This document shows, in pieces, positions 48,789 to 58,177 of a stretch of 64,000 nt of DNA. The translations under genes and the position numbers were made by a program. Position 1 is the stretch's first letter, and the number at the start of each line of letters is the position of its first letter. The DNA is from an uncultured Sulfitobacter sp. (GTDB lineage: Bacteria > Pseudomonadota > Alphaproteobacteria > Rhodobacterales > Rhodobacteraceae): assembly GCA_937138475.1 (NCBI GenBank), contig CAKZPD010000033.1, forward strand, positions 173,437 to 237,436, in the 5' to 3' direction. The notes beneath the pieces were generated by a model, which had not been told where the DNA came from, did no database searches, and was given only the letters and a program-made list of their open reading frames with translations.

Positions 48789-50753
48789 TTAGGCCCTGTT
48801 CATGCGGTTTTCGATCAGATCATCGACCACCGACGGATCGGCCAGGGTCGATGTATCACCCAGCGCGCCAAAGTCGTTCTCGGCGATTTTGCGCAGGATG
48901 CGGCGCATGATTTTGCCCGACCGGGTCTTGGGCAGACCGGGCGCCCATTGGATCAGGTCCGGGCTGGCGATGGGGCCGATTTCACCGCGCACCCATGTGC
49001 GCAGTTCTTGGCGGAGCTCTTCGCTGGGGGTTTCACCGTTCATCAAGGTGACATAGCAGTAAATCCCCTGTCCCTTGATATCATGGGGATAGCCAACAAC
49101 CGCCGATTCCGCGACCTTGGGGTGGGCGACCAATGCGCTTTCGACTTCGGCGGTGCCCATCCGGTGGCCCGAGACGTTGATCACGTCATCAACCCGCCCG
49201 GTGATCCAGTAATCGCCATCCGCGTCGCGTTTGCAGCCATCGCCGGTAAAGTAATAGCCTTTGTAATCGGCGAAATAGGTTTTCTCGAACCGCGCGTGGT
49301 CGCCCCAGACGGTGCGCATCTGGCCCGGCCAGCTGTCGGCGATGCACAGCACCCCTTCGACATCATTGCCGGAAATCTCGGCGCCGGAGGTTGGATCAAG
49401 CACCACGGGTTTGATCCCGAAAAACGGCTTCATCGCTGCGCCGGGTTTCATGGCGTGCGCGCCGGGCAGGGGGGTCATCAGATGCCCGCCGGTTTCGGTT
49501 TGCCACCAGGTATCAACAATCGGGCAGCGCCCCTTGCCGACCACATCGTTGTACCAGGTCCATGCCTCGGGGTTGATCGGCTCTCCGACGGTGCCCAGCA
49601 CGCGCAGGCTGCTTAGGTCGCATTTTTCAACAAAGCCGTTGCCTTGCCCCATCAGCGCGCGGATGGCTGTGGGGGCGGTGTAAAACTGATTGACCCGGTG
49701 CTTTTCGCAGACCTGCCAGAACCGGCTGGCGTCGGGAAAGGTGGGCACGCCTTCGAACATCAGCGTCGTGGCGCCATTGGCCAGCGGGCCATAAACGATA
49801 TAGCTGTGGCCGGTGACCCAGCCCACATCGGCGGTGCACCAGTAAACATCGCCGTCATGGTAATCAAAGGTGATTTCGTGGGTCATCGCGGCATAAACAA
49901 GATAGCCGCCGGTGGTGTGCACCACGCCCTTGGGCTGGCCGGTGGATCCGGATGTATAAAGAATAAACAGCGGATCTTCGGCGCCCATTTCGGTGGGCGG
50001 GCAATCGGCAGATGCAGATTGTGCCAGCGCGTTGTAATCGAAATCGCGGCCCTCGGTCCACGCTGTTTCGCCGCCGGTGCGCTTGACCACCAGGCATTTG
50101 ACATCGGCGCCGCAGCCCTCAAGCGCCTTGTCTGCATTGGCCTTAAGCGGGGTCGCCCGCCCACCGCGCGGGGCAAAATCGGCGGTGATGACCAGCTTGG
50201 CCTCGGATCCATTGACGCGCGCGGCCAGGGCATCGGGTGAAAACCCGGCAAAAACAATCGAATGAATTGCACCAATCCGCGCGCAGGCCAGCATGGCATA
50301 GGCCGCTTCGGGGATCATCGGCAGGTAAATGATGACCCGGTCGCCTTTGCCAACGCCCAGATCCTTGAGGATATTGGCCATTTTGCTGACCGACTGGTGC
50401 AATTGCGCATAGGTGATATGGCGCGCGTCCTCGGTGGGGCTGTCGGGCTCCCAGATGATCGCGGTTTGATCGGCGCGGGTGGCCAGATGGCGATCCACGC
50501 AGTTTGCCGATACGTTCAGCGTGCCTTCTTTGTACCAATTGATCGACACGGCGCCCAAATCGAAATTCACATCCTTGACCGTTTCAAACGGGCGCATCCA
50601 ATCGACCCGCGCGGCTTGGTCGCGCCAGAATCCATCGGGATCGGTGGTTGATTGGGCATACATCGCATCATAGCGCGCCGCGTCCACATGGGCCTTGGCC
50701 ACCATTTCGGCGGATGGTGGATAGGTTTTGGCGATGGTGGCGGTGTCAGACAT
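48789..50753 (-). CDS. acs: Acetyl-CoA synthetase
   Basis: Acs activates acetate with ATP and CoA through acetyl-AMP, releasing AMP and PPi. The protein is 654 residues from ATG 50753, with GGGAGGAG upstream; 20 in-frame codons above are rejected. ANL-superfamily motifs are [50 protein letters not shown], and [11 protein letters not shown] with the regulatory/catalytic lysine. It is the first gene of acs-adk. The upstream region has repeated ACTTTAC words on the coding strand. Confidence 0.97.
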   Translation of the reverse strand: MSDTATIAKTYPPSAEMVAKAHVDAARYDAMYAQSTTDPDGFWRDQAARVDWMRPFETVKDVNFDLGAVSINWYKEGTLNVSANCVDRHLATRADQTAIIWEPDSPTEDARHITYAQLHQSVSKMANILKDLGVGKGDRVIIYLPMIPEAAYAMLACARIGAIHSIVFAGFSPDALAARVNGSEAKLVITADFAPRGGRATPLKANADKALEGCGADVKCLVVKRTGGETAWTEGRDFDYNALAQSASADCPPTEMGAEDPLFILYTSGSTGQPKGVVHTTGGYLVYAAMTHEITFDYHDGDVYWCTADVGWVTGHSYIVYGPLANGATTLMFEGVPTFPDASRFWQVCEKHRVNQFYTAPTAIRALMGQGNGFVEKCDLSSLRVLGTVGEPINPEAWTWYNDVVGKGRCPIVDTWWQTETGGHLMTPLPGAHAMKPGAAMKPFFGIKPVVLDPTSGAEISGNDVEGVLCIADSWPGQMRTVWGDHARFEKTYFADYKGYYFTGDGCKRDADGDYWITGRVDDVINVSGHRMGTAEVESALVAHPKVAESAVVGYPHDIKGQGIYCYVTLMNGETPSEELRQELRTWVRGEIGPIASPDLIQWAPGLPKTRSGKIMRRILRKIAENDFGALGDTSTLADPSVVDDLIENRMNRA

Positions 50754-51280
50754 AAAAGGCTCCTCCCTTGGCGCATTCATGATGAAAGGACCATTGTTCC
50801 CGGCGCAGCGCAATGACGCTTTTGCCCTGTCCCCCCGTTACGCGCCATCATAACCTGATTTGAAAATAATGAAATAACCTGTGGGAAAGTAAGGATTTAA
50901 TAGTAAAGTTTTTTCAACATCGCCACACTTTTTGTAAAGTAATGCTGGGTTAAAGCCCATTTTATGTAAATTTTCGCGGTCTTGGGTGTCAACCATGTGT
51001 CAAGCGGGGATCGCCTTTTGGTCCGGTCTTGCTGCGCAACATCTGCCAATGTCACCGGCCGGCCTGCGACATATCGTTGCGCTTTTGCCGCGCAGGCAGG
51101 CAGGGCAGAATCATCGCCGCGCCCGCCCGCCGGGGCTTGGGTCAAACCCGCACAGGTTGCGGTGCAGACCCATCGCCCATAAAAATCACGGGATTTTCTG
51201 GGCTTGGCAGCAATGGTTACATTGTCTAGCCTGATTGCAATCGGGGCCAGCACGGCCCCTAAAATCAAGGGAGATGACCA
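50754..51280. other. Divergent intergenic region acs / TRAP operon
   Basis: These 527 bp contain the promoters of acs (minus) and dctP (plus). GTAAAGT occurs at 50903-50909 and 50934-50940, 31 bp apart, in an AT-rich block (50860-50970). A 123-codon open frame on the minus strand (50897-51268) lacks a ribosome site and recognisable sequence and is not called. Confidence 0.6.
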
Positions 51281-52291
51281 ATGAACAAGTTTCTGTCAGG
51301 CGCCGCATGTTGCGCGCTGAGCTTTGCCTTTGTCACGCAGGCCGCGGCCACCGAATGGAATGTATCCGTCTGGGGCAAACGGCGCGCCTTTACCGAGCAT
51401 GTTGAAAAACTGGCCGAACTGGTCAGCGAAAAAACCGGCGGCGAATTTACCATGAATGTCAGCTATGGCGGGCTGTCCAAGAACCGCGAAAATCTGGATG
51501 GCATTTCCATCGGCGCCTTTGAAATGGCCCAGTTTTGCGCCGGCTATCACGCCGATAAAAACCCCACGATTACCGTTCTTGAATTGCCGTTCCTGGGTGT
51601 GAACACCCTTGAGGAAGAGGTGGCGGTCAGCCACGCGGTCTATGCCCATCCTGCCGTGCAAAAGGATCTGGGGCGCTGGAACGCCAAGCTGTTGATGACC
51701 TCGCCCATGCCGCAATACAATCTGGTGGGCACCGGCGCGCCGCGCGATGCGCTGTCCAAATTCGCCGGGATGCGCGTTCGGGCCACGGGCGGTTTGGGTA
51801 AGGCATTCGAAGCCGTTGGCGCCGTGCCAACATCCGTGACCGCGACCGAGGCCTATCAGGCGATGGAATCAGGGGTGGTCGATACGGTTGCCTTTGCCCA
51901 GCACGCGCATTTGTCCTTTGGCACGATCAATCAGGCCGACTGGTGGACCGCAAACTTGAACCCCGGCACCGTCAATTGCCCGGTGGTGGTGAATGTCGAC
52001 GCCTATGAAGCCCTAAGCCCAGAACATCGCGAGGCGCTGGATGGATCGGTGGACGAGGCAATCGCCCATTATCTGGAAAACTATGGCAACCTTTTGGCCC
52101 GCTGGGATGGTATCCTGACCGAAAAAGGCGTTGAAAAGGTCAATTTTTCCGACGCAGCCTTGGCTGAATTCCGTCAGGCCGCAGCCGATCCGGCACGCGA
52201 AGCCTGGATCGCCAGCATGTCGGCGCAAGGTATTCCGGCCCAGGAATTGTATGATCTGGTGATCGACACCCTGGCCGAGCAGCGCAAATAG
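51281..52291 (+). CDS. dctP: TRAP transporter substrate-binding protein (DctP family)
   Basis: The protein is 336 residues. The signal peptide is MNKFLSGAACC... ending at about AAA-TEW (residues 22-26). The periplasmic binding fold has the family core KFAGMRVRATGGLGKAFEAV (residues ~162-181), with the Arg that salt-bridges carboxylate ligands, and the following YQAMESGVVDT. It delivers an organic acid to the DctQM permease encoded downstream. The exact ligand (dicarboxylate, keto acid, sugar acid, other) is not predictable. GGGAGATGACC precedes the ATG. A strong hairpin lies after the stop. Confidence 0.92.
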   Translation: MNKFLSGAACCALSFAFVTQAAATEWNVSVWGKRRAFTEHVEKLAELVSEKTGGEFTMNVSYGGLSKNRENLDGISIGAFEMAQFCAGYHADKNPTITVLELPFLGVNTLEEEVAVSHAVYAHPAVQKDLGRWNAKLLMTSPMPQYNLVGTGAPRDALSKFAGMRVRATGGLGKAFEAVGAVPTSVTATEAYQAMESGVVDTVAFAQHAHLSFGTINQADWWTANLNPGTVNCPVVVNVDAYEALSPEHREALDGSVDEAIAHYLENYGNLLARWDGILTEKGVEKVNFSDAALAEFRQAAADPAREAWIASMSAQGIPAQELYDLVIDTLAEQRK

Positions 52292-52307
52292 ACGCCGCCA
52301 TTTTGGT

Positions 52308-52342
52308 ATCGGGCCGCCGCAGCATCTGCCGCGCGGCCCGAT
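52308..52342 (+). promoter_or_regulatory. Hairpin between dctP and dctQ
   Basis: Perfect 10-bp arms ATCGGGCCGC (52308-52317) and GCGGCCCGAT (52333-52342) enclose a further GCAG-CAT-CTGC stem. Such structures often protect the abundant binding-protein mRNA and lower permease expression; the role is inference. ATTATTT follows, so partial termination is possible. Confidence 0.7.
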
Positions 52343-52375
52343 CATTATTTCCCCCCAAAGTTTAAGGATTGCATC

Positions 52376-53005
52376 ATGGCTGGTTCCTCTGCTGTGCTTG
52401 AAGACGCGTCGCTGCTCAGCCGGCTGGATCGTCAGCTTTTGCGGCTTGAGACGGTGTTTGCCCTGATTTCGGGGTTGGCGGTTTTCATGCTGATGTTCCT
52501 GGCCGCCTATTCGGTCAGCGGACGCAAGTTTTTCGGATCCCCCCTGCCGGGCTATGTCGATTGGATCGAAACCGCGATGCCGTTTATTGCCATCATGGGC
52601 GTGTCCTATACCCAGCGCCACGGCGGGCATGTGCGGATGGACCTGTTGATCGGCAAGCTGCGTGGCCGGGCGCAATGGTTGGCCGAGCTGGTGTCGGTGC
52701 TGTTGATCTTGGTGCTGATGCTGGCGCTGATCTGGGGATCCTGGTCGCATTTCGGTCGCAGCTTTGATTTCGCCGCCCCGCTCTGGAGCCGCGACAGTTC
52801 GATTGATATCGGCATTCCGGCCTGGCCGGCCAAGCTGGTGGTGCCGGTGGCCTTTGGCGTGATCAGCCTGCGACTGATGTTGCAGGTTTGGGGGTATGGC
52901 CGGGCCTTTGTGCTGGGGCTTGAGGCCCCGGTGGCGGTGCCTTTGGTTCAGGATGCTGCCGCACAGGCCATGGCCGAGGCCGAATTGATGGAAGGGCGGG
53001 GCTGA
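52376..53005 (+). CDS. dctQ: TRAP transporter small permease (DctQ family)
   Basis: This 209-residue protein has four transmembrane segments (about residues 25-50, 63-78, 95-115 and 145-165). The DctQ pattern RKFFGSPLPGYVDWIETAMP and the following YTQRHGGHVRMDLLI is clear. It forms the small integral subunit that partners DctM. The C-terminal tail of about 30 residues is acidic and Ala-rich. It starts after the dctP hairpin and ends 1 bp before the dctM start. Confidence 0.92.
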   Translation: MAGSSAVLEDASLLSRLDRQLLRLETVFALISGLAVFMLMFLAAYSVSGRKFFGSPLPGYVDWIETAMPFIAIMGVSYTQRHGGHVRMDLLIGKLRGRAQWLAELVSVLLILVLMLALIWGSWSHFGRSFDFAAPLWSRDSSIDIGIPAWPAKLVVPVAFGVISLRLMLQVWGYGRAFVLGLEAPVAVPLVQDAAAQAMAEAELMEGRG

Positions 53006-53006
53006 T

Positions 53007-54407
53007 ATGGAACCGATTGAAATTGGGCTTTGGGTTTCGGCCGGGATGCTGGTCATGGTTGTGCTGGGCATGCGCGTCGCCTTTGCCGCCGCGATGGCCG
53101 GGTTGATTGGGCTGGTTTGGATTTTCTGGGCCAAGAAGGGCATGCAGTGGGATCAGCTGGACTGGGCCTTGACCGTTGCGATCAAAACCGCGGGGCAGGT
53201 GCCCCATTCCAAGGTCTCAAGCCAGGCGCTGAGCCTGATCCCGACCTTTATCTTGATCGGCTATCTGGCCTATCACGCCGGTCTGACCAAAGCGATTTTC
53301 GAGGCCGCCAAGCGTTGGGTGGCCTGGGTGCCGGGTGGGCTTGCGGTGTCGACGGTTTTTGCGACGGCCGGGTTTGCCGCCGTTTCGGGGGCGTCGGTGG
53401 CCACATCGGCGGTGTTTGCGCGCATTGCCATCCCGGAAATGCTTGAGGCCGGATATAACAAACGCTTTGCCGCCGGGGTGGTGGCGGCTGGGGGCACGCT
53501 GGCCTCGCTTATTCCGCCCTCGGCGATCCTGGTGATCTATGCGATCATCGTTGAACAGGATGTGGGCAAGCTGCTGCTGGCCGGGTTTATCCCAGGGGCG
53601 TTTTCGGCGCTGGTTTATGGGCTTATGATCGTGGCGATTGCCATGGTGTGGAAAAACGTCGGCCCGCCGGTCACCGGCTTTAGCTGGCGCGAACGCTTTG
53701 TGTCGCTGCCACCGGCCCTGCCGATTGTGGCGGTCGTGGTGATCATCATCTTTTTTGTTTACAACCCCTTCGGCGAAGCCTGGGGCACCCCGACCGAAGG
53801 CGGGGCCGTGGGGGCGTTTATCGTGTTTCTGATGGCGCTTTATCGCGGAATGCGCTGGAAAGAGCTGAAGCTGGCGCTGTTGGAAACGGCCAAACTGACG
53901 GTGATGATCTTTACGATCATCTGGGGCGTGCTGATTTATGTGCGCTTCTTGGGGTTTGCCGATCTGCCCGGTGCCTTTGCCGATTGGATCACATCGCTGC
54001 AAATGTCGCCGATGTTGATCTTGATCTGTATCTTGCTGGCCTATGCGGTGCTGGGCATGTTCATGGATGCGATCGGGATGCTGCTTTTGACCTTGCCGGT
54101 GGTTTACCCGGCGGTGATGGCCCTCAATGGCGGTGAATACGTCAGCGCAGCCGACAGCACCTTTGGCATGAGCGGCCCGATGTGCGCGATCTGGTTCGGT
54201 ATCCTGGTGGTCAAAATGGCCGAGTTTTGCCTGATCACACCGCCCATCGGGCTGAATTGCTTTGTCGTGGCGGGGGTGCGCGATGATCTGAGCGTGCAGG
54301 ATGTGTTTCGCGGCGTCACCCCGTTTTTCATCGCTGATGGCGTGACCATTGCCCTTTTGGTGGCTTTTCCGGGCATCGTGCTGTTCCTTCCGACACTTGC
54401 CAGCTAG
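53007..54407 (+). CDS. dctM: TRAP transporter large permease (DctM family)
   Basis: This 466-residue protein has about 12 hydrophobic segments. It is the channel subunit of the sodium-coupled TRAP carrier. Family signatures are SLIPTFILIGYLAYHAGLTK, GASVATSAVFARIAIPEM, GTLASLIPPSAILVIYAIIV and MFMDAIGMLLLTLPVVYPAV near the C-terminus. It is the last gene of dctPQM; two hairpins follow (54466-54545). Confidence 0.94.
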   Translation: MEPIEIGLWVSAGMLVMVVLGMRVAFAAAMAGLIGLVWIFWAKKGMQWDQLDWALTVAIKTAGQVPHSKVSSQALSLIPTFILIGYLAYHAGLTKAIFEAAKRWVAWVPGGLAVSTVFATAGFAAVSGASVATSAVFARIAIPEMLEAGYNKRFAAGVVAAGGTLASLIPPSAILVIYAIIVEQDVGKLLLAGFIPGAFSALVYGLMIVAIAMVWKNVGPPVTGFSWRERFVSLPPALPIVAVVVIIIFFVYNPFGEAWGTPTEGGAVGAFIVFLMALYRGMRWKELKLALLETAKLTVMIFTIIWGVLIYVRFLGFADLPGAFADWITSLQMSPMLILICILLAYAVLGMFMDAIGMLLLTLPVVYPAVMALNGGEYVSAADSTFGMSGPMCAIWFGILVVKMAEFCLITPPIGLNCFVVAGVRDDLSVQDVFRGVTPFFIADGVTIALLVAFPGIVLFLPTLAS

Positions 54408-54465
54408 CGCCCATGCGGCAGGCGTGATCCAAAGGAACGCGCTGACGCGCGTGCGCGATAATGGG

Positions 54466-54545
54466 CCGGGCGCCGATCCCTGCGGGACGGCGCCCGGCGG
54501 CAGACAACAAAGGGCCATGGCCGGGGCAGGCGGCGGGGCCCTTTT
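54466..54545 (+). terminator. Tandem hairpins ending the TRAP operon
   Basis: Hairpin 1 is CCGGGCGCCG (54466-54475) with CGGCGCCCGG (54488-54497) plus an inner TCCC/GGGA stem and no T-run. Hairpin 2 pairs AAAGGGCC (54509-54516) with GGCCCTTT (54537-54544), followed by one more T. The second has a terminator-like end. Confidence 0.7.
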
Positions 54546-54601
54546 AAAGGTCGCCAAATTGGTGCAAAAGCCGCAAGAATGGACCCAAACGTGATCTTGT
54601 G

Positions 54602-55633
54602 ATGAACCGAGCATTTCCAATGTCAATTGCCGCCACCCGCCGTGCCGCCCGTTTGTCGGTGGCGCCGATGATGGACTGGACCGATCGCCATTGCCGGTAT
54701 CTGCACCGCCAGCTGAGCGGTCAGGCGCTGCTTTATACCGAAATGGTGACTTCGCCCGCCTTGGTGCGCGGCGGTGCATTGCATTTGCTGGACCACGCCG
54801 AGGCCGAACATCCGCTTGCGCTTCAGCTGGGCGGGTCAGATCCAGATGAGCTGGCAGAGGCGGCCCGCATTGGCGCGGCAGCCGGATATGACGAGATCAA
54901 TCTGAACGTTGGCTGCCCCTCGGACCGGGTGCAATCGGGCGCATTCGGGGCAATCTTGATGACCCGTCCGGCGCTGGTTGCTGATTGTGTGGCGCGGATG
55001 CGGGCCGCCGTTGATATCGAGGTGACAGTCAAATGCCGTATCGGGGTTGATGATCAAGACCCGCAAACCGTCCTGCCCGAATTTTTGGCCCGGTTGGTCG
55101 GGGCCGGCTGCGAGCGGGTGATTATCCATGCGCGCAAGGCCTGGCTGCAAGGGTTATCGCCCAAGGAAAACCGCGACATTCCGCCATTGGATTATGATCT
55201 GGTCATGCAGATGAAGGGGCTGTTTCCGAATTTACACCTGTCGATCAATGGCGGCATCGACACGCTGGATCAGGCAGCGGAGTTTCTTGAGGCAGGTTTG
55301 GACGGGGTGATGATCGGCCGGGCGGCCTATCATGCGCCGGCGACAATCTTGCACGGCGCCGATGCGCGGATCTTTGGCCTGCCGGGCGGGCAAAGCCCCG
55401 AAGCAGCGGCGCGGGCGATGATCCCCTATGCGCAGGCACATCTGGATGGCGGCGGGCGGTTGGCGCAGATCACCCGGCATATGCTGGGTCTGTTCAACGG
55501 GCGCCCTGGCGCACGGGCCTGGCGGCGGTTTCTTTCAGAAGAGGCGCATCGCCCCGGCGCATCGCCTGCGTTGATAGAACATGCGTTGACGTTGGTGCCG
55601 CCTTTGGTCCCGGCCGATACGCCCGCGCGATAA
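54602..55633 (+). CDS. dusA: tRNA-dihydrouridine synthase (DusA type)
   Basis: The protein is 343 residues from ATG 54602; GTG 54599 and Met at 54620 are alternatives and none has a strong ribosome site. It reduces uridine in the D-loop (positions 20/20a) of tRNAs with FMN and NADPH. LSVAPMMDWTDRHCRYLHRQ is the DusA-specific start. EINLNVGCPSDRVQSGAFGA contains the catalytic Cys. TVKCRIG, VIIHARKAWLQGLSPKENR and LDGVMIGRAAY are FMN/tRNA-binding motifs. DusA is the usual Dus type with the CPSD motif. Confidence 0.94.
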   Translation: MNRAFPMSIAATRRAARLSVAPMMDWTDRHCRYLHRQLSGQALLYTEMVTSPALVRGGALHLLDHAEAEHPLALQLGGSDPDELAEAARIGAAAGYDEINLNVGCPSDRVQSGAFGAILMTRPALVADCVARMRAAVDIEVTVKCRIGVDDQDPQTVLPEFLARLVGAGCERVIIHARKAWLQGLSPKENRDIPPLDYDLVMQMKGLFPNLHLSINGGIDTLDQAAEFLEAGLDGVMIGRAAYHAPATILHGADARIFGLPGGQSPEAAARAMIPYAQAHLDGGGRLAQITRHMLGLFNGRPGARAWRRFLSEEAHRPGASPALIEHALTLVPPLVPADTPAR

Positions 55634-55654
55634 CACAAGGAAAGGGCCGGCAAA

Positions 55655-56470
55655 ATGGCTGTGTTGATACAGATGTTGGTGCTGTTACTGGTGATTGGCG
55701 CCTTTGCCGGGGTCTTGGCGGGGCTGCTGGGGGTTGGCGGCGGCATCGTATTGGTGCCGGCGTTTTTCTATGCGTTTGGGGTGCTTGGTTATGACGGGGC
55801 GGCGCTGATGCGCATGTGTGTTGCCACGTCGCTGGCGACCATTATCGTCACGTCCCTGCGCAGCGTGGCCAGCCACAACAAAAAGGGCGCGGTGGATTGG
55901 GACATCCTGCGCCGATGGGCGCCGGGTATCGTGCTGGGGGCCATCCTTGGCACGGCATTGGTGGCCCAGCTGCGCACCGGCACGTTGCAGATGATCTTTG
56001 GTGGATTGGCATTGATCGTTGGGGTTTACATGCTGCTGGGGCAAAGCAGCTGGCGTTTGGGGATGCAGATGCCGGGGGGAGTAAAACGGGCTATCCTGGC
56101 CCCGGTTATGGGGTTTTTATCGGTGCTGATGGGCATTGGCGGCGGCAGTTTCGGCGTGCCGGTCATGACCTTGTTCAACGTGCCAATTCACCGGGCGGTC
56201 GCCACGGCGGCAGGGTTTGGTGTGCTGATCGCCGTGCCATCGGTTGCCGGGCTGTTGCTGACGCCGGTCCCGGCGGATATGCGCCCGCCCTGGACGGTTG
56301 GGTCGGTCAATCTGGTGGCCTTTTTGGTGATTATCGCCATGACGTTGATCACGGCCCCCTGGGGCGCGCGGCTGGCGCATCGGATGGACGCCAAGCCGCT
56401 CAAGCGGGTGTTCGCCCTGTTCCTGATCCTTGTCGCCTTGAATATGTTGCGCAAAACCATAATGGGCTAG
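55655..56470 (+). CDS. TauE/SafE-family membrane transporter
   Basis: This 271-residue protein has about 8 hydrophobic segments in two repeated halves: FAGVLAGLLGVGGGIVLVPA and GFLSVLMGIGGGSFGVPVMT. The paired G-x-G-G-G motifs are the signature of the TauE/SafE (DUF81) family, which exports sulfite, sulfoacetate or other organic anions. The substrate cannot be told; sulfur genes are absent nearby. AAGGAAAGG precedes ATG 55655, 21 bp after the dusA stop. Confidence 0.9.
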   Translation: MAVLIQMLVLLLVIGAFAGVLAGLLGVGGGIVLVPAFFYAFGVLGYDGAALMRMCVATSLATIIVTSLRSVASHNKKGAVDWDILRRWAPGIVLGAILGTALVAQLRTGTLQMIFGGLALIVGVYMLLGQSSWRLGMQMPGGVKRAILAPVMGFLSVLMGIGGGSFGVPVMTLFNVPIHRAVATAAGFGVLIAVPSVAGLLLTPVPADMRPPWTVGSVNLVAFLVIIAMTLITAPWGARLAHRMDAKPLKRVFALFLILVALNMLRKTIMG

Positions 56471-56563
56471 CGGCGCGATCTTTACCGCCACAGGCCATTG
56501 GCCCTTGGCATTCGCAGCGATAGCACCTATAGCCGCAATTTGATCCATCAAGGGGCGAAAGAC

Positions 56564-57349
56564 ATGATCGGAAGCGCAAATCTCAACATTATGATCAAAG
56601 CCGCGCGGCGCGCTGGCCGGTCCCTTGTCAAAGACTTTCGCGAGGTCGAGAACCTTCAGGTGTCGCGCAAGGGCGCGGGCGATTTCGTGTCCAAGGCCGA
56701 TCTGGCGGCGGAACGTGTTCTGAAAGAAGACCTGATGGGCGCGCGTCCGACCTATGGCTGGTTGGCCGAAGAAGGCGGCGAAGACCAGGGACAGGATCCA
56801 ACCCGCCGCTGGATCGTCGATCCGTTGGATGGCACGACGAATTTCCTGCACGGGCTGCCCCATTGGGCGGTATCAATCGCGTTGGAGCACAAAGGCCAAA
56901 TTGTTGCGGGCGTCGTGTTTGACCCCGCCAAAGACGAGATGTTCTTTGCCGAAAAAGGCACCGGCGCTTGGATGAATGAAACCCGTCTGCGTGTATCGGG
57001 GCGCCACCGGATGATCGAATGTTTGTTCGGCACGGGCCTGCCGTTTGCCGGGCGGTCCGATCTGCCCGACACCCTGCAAGAGCTGGCGCGTGTGCTGCCC
57101 GGCTCGGCGGGTGTGCGGCGCTGGGGCGCGGCATCGCTTGACCTGGCCTATGTGGCGGCAGGGCGGCTTGATGGGTATTGGGAACGGCGCCTCAAGCCAT
57201 GGGATGTGGCGGCCGGCAGCCTGATCGTCCGCGAGGCAGGCGGATTAACCGAAGCCATCGCACCGGGCGAAGATATCGTTGAAAACGGGTCAATCCTGTG
57301 CGCGAACGAGCCGGTTTTTTCAAGCTTTGCCAAGCAGGTACGGGGTTAA
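56564..57349 (+). CDS. suhB: Inositol monophosphatase family protein (SuhB-like)
   Basis: The protein is 261 residues from ATG 56564; 22 upstream in-frame codons are dropped because MIGSANLNIMIKAARRAGRS matches the family start. Metal-binding motifs are EEGG (69-72) and WIVDPLDGTTNFLHG (Asp86, Asp89), and the C-terminal WDVAAGSLIVREAGG. It dephosphorylates inositol-1-phosphate or related sugar phosphates. The E. coli homologue SuhB also joins rRNA antitermination complexes. The convergent rhomboid gene ends 2 bp after its stop. Confidence 0.92.
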   Translation: MIGSANLNIMIKAARRAGRSLVKDFREVENLQVSRKGAGDFVSKADLAAERVLKEDLMGARPTYGWLAEEGGEDQGQDPTRRWIVDPLDGTTNFLHGLPHWAVSIALEHKGQIVAGVVFDPAKDEMFFAEKGTGAWMNETRLRVSGRHRMIECLFGTGLPFAGRSDLPDTLQELARVLPGSAGVRRWGAASLDLAYVAAGRLDGYWERRLKPWDVAAGSLIVREAGGLTEAIAPGEDIVENGSILCANEPVFSSFAKQVRG

Positions 57350-57351
57350 GT

Positions 57352-58110
57352 TCAACCCCAGGGGCCGCGGCGTTTGCGCCGCTTGGGGATGCGGCTTTGG
57401 CTTAGGGAATAGCGGGCAACCGGGTGGGGTGGATGGCCGTGATGGGCGCGCCAAAATTCTTGCCCGCCCAGGCGTTGCCACAGCGGCAGACACATGATCA
57501 GACCGGCGGCAAACCCGCCGGCATGGGCCCAATAGGCCACCCCGGCGGCGCCGCTGTCGCTGCCGATGCCGCCCAGAAATTGCATTGCAAACCACAAGAT
57601 CAGCACCGCCCAGGCGGGGATCGCAAAGATGCGGAAAAAGATGATGAAAATCATCAACACATCAACGCGGGCTTTGGGAAACAACAACAGATAGGCGCCC
57701 ATCACCCCCGCGATCGCCCCCGACGCGCCGACCATGGGCACATCAGATAAGGGCGCCGTCAGATATTGCGCGCCGGCGGCTGCCACGCCGGCCAGCAGAT
57801 AAAAGCGCAAGAAGGCGGCGCGGCCCATCTTGTCTTCGACGTTATCGCCGAAAATCCATAAAAACAGCATGTTCCCGGCCAAATGCAGCCAGCCACCGTG
57901 CAAAAACATTGAGCTGATCAATGTGTAAAACCCATCCCCGCCGCTGATGCGGGCCGGGATCATCGCCCAGTCGCCAAAAAAGCCAGCGATGTGAACGGGT
58001 TGCCCCAACATCCCGGCATAGCTGAAGAAAATCAGAACATTGGCCACAATAAGCGCATAGGTGACAACGGGTTTTTGCCCGGATGGATTGTGATCACGAA
58101 TGGGAAACAT
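57352..58110 (-). CDS. Rhomboid-family intramembrane serine protease
   Basis: The protein is 252 residues from ATG 58110 (12 in-frame codons above dropped). About six membrane helices are visible. Catalytic residues are readable: Ser130 in GASGAIAG and His196 in YWAHAGGF, with the HxxxN motif His76-Asn80 (HLAGN) in helix 2. It cleaves transmembrane helices. The substrate is unknown. The C-terminal tail is basic (SRIPKRRKRRG). Confidence 0.92.
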   Translation of the reverse strand: MFPIRDHNPSGQKPVVTYALIVANVLIFFSYAGMLGQPVHIAGFFGDWAMIPARISGGDGFYTLISSMFLHGGWLHLAGNMLFLWIFGDNVEDKMGRAAFLRFYLLAGVAAAGAQYLTAPLSDVPMVGASGAIAGVMGAYLLLFPKARVDVLMIFIIFFRIFAIPAWAVLILWFAMQFLGGIGSDSGAAGVAYWAHAGGFAAGLIMCLPLWQRLGGQEFWRAHHGHPPHPVARYSLSQSRIPKRRKRRGPWG

Positions 58111-58143
58111 AGCTGATGATTTGGGGCATGACCGCGCGGTGGT

Positions 58144-58171
58144 CAAGGGGCCTTGCGATCAAGGCCCCTTG
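58144..58171. terminator. Perfect hairpin between putA and rhomboid gene
   Basis: CAAGGGGCCTTG (58144-58155) and CAAGGCCCCTTG (58160-58171) form a 12-bp perfect stem with loop CGAT. There is no T-run on either side, so it may be a bidirectional block or RNA-stabilising structure after putA. Confidence 0.55.
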
Positions 58172-58177
58172 GGCAAG

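Noticed and set aside
50897..51268. 123-codon minus-strand frame in the acs-dctP intergenic region
   Set aside because: There is no ribosome binding site, no recognisable motif and atypical composition, and it covers the expected promoters.
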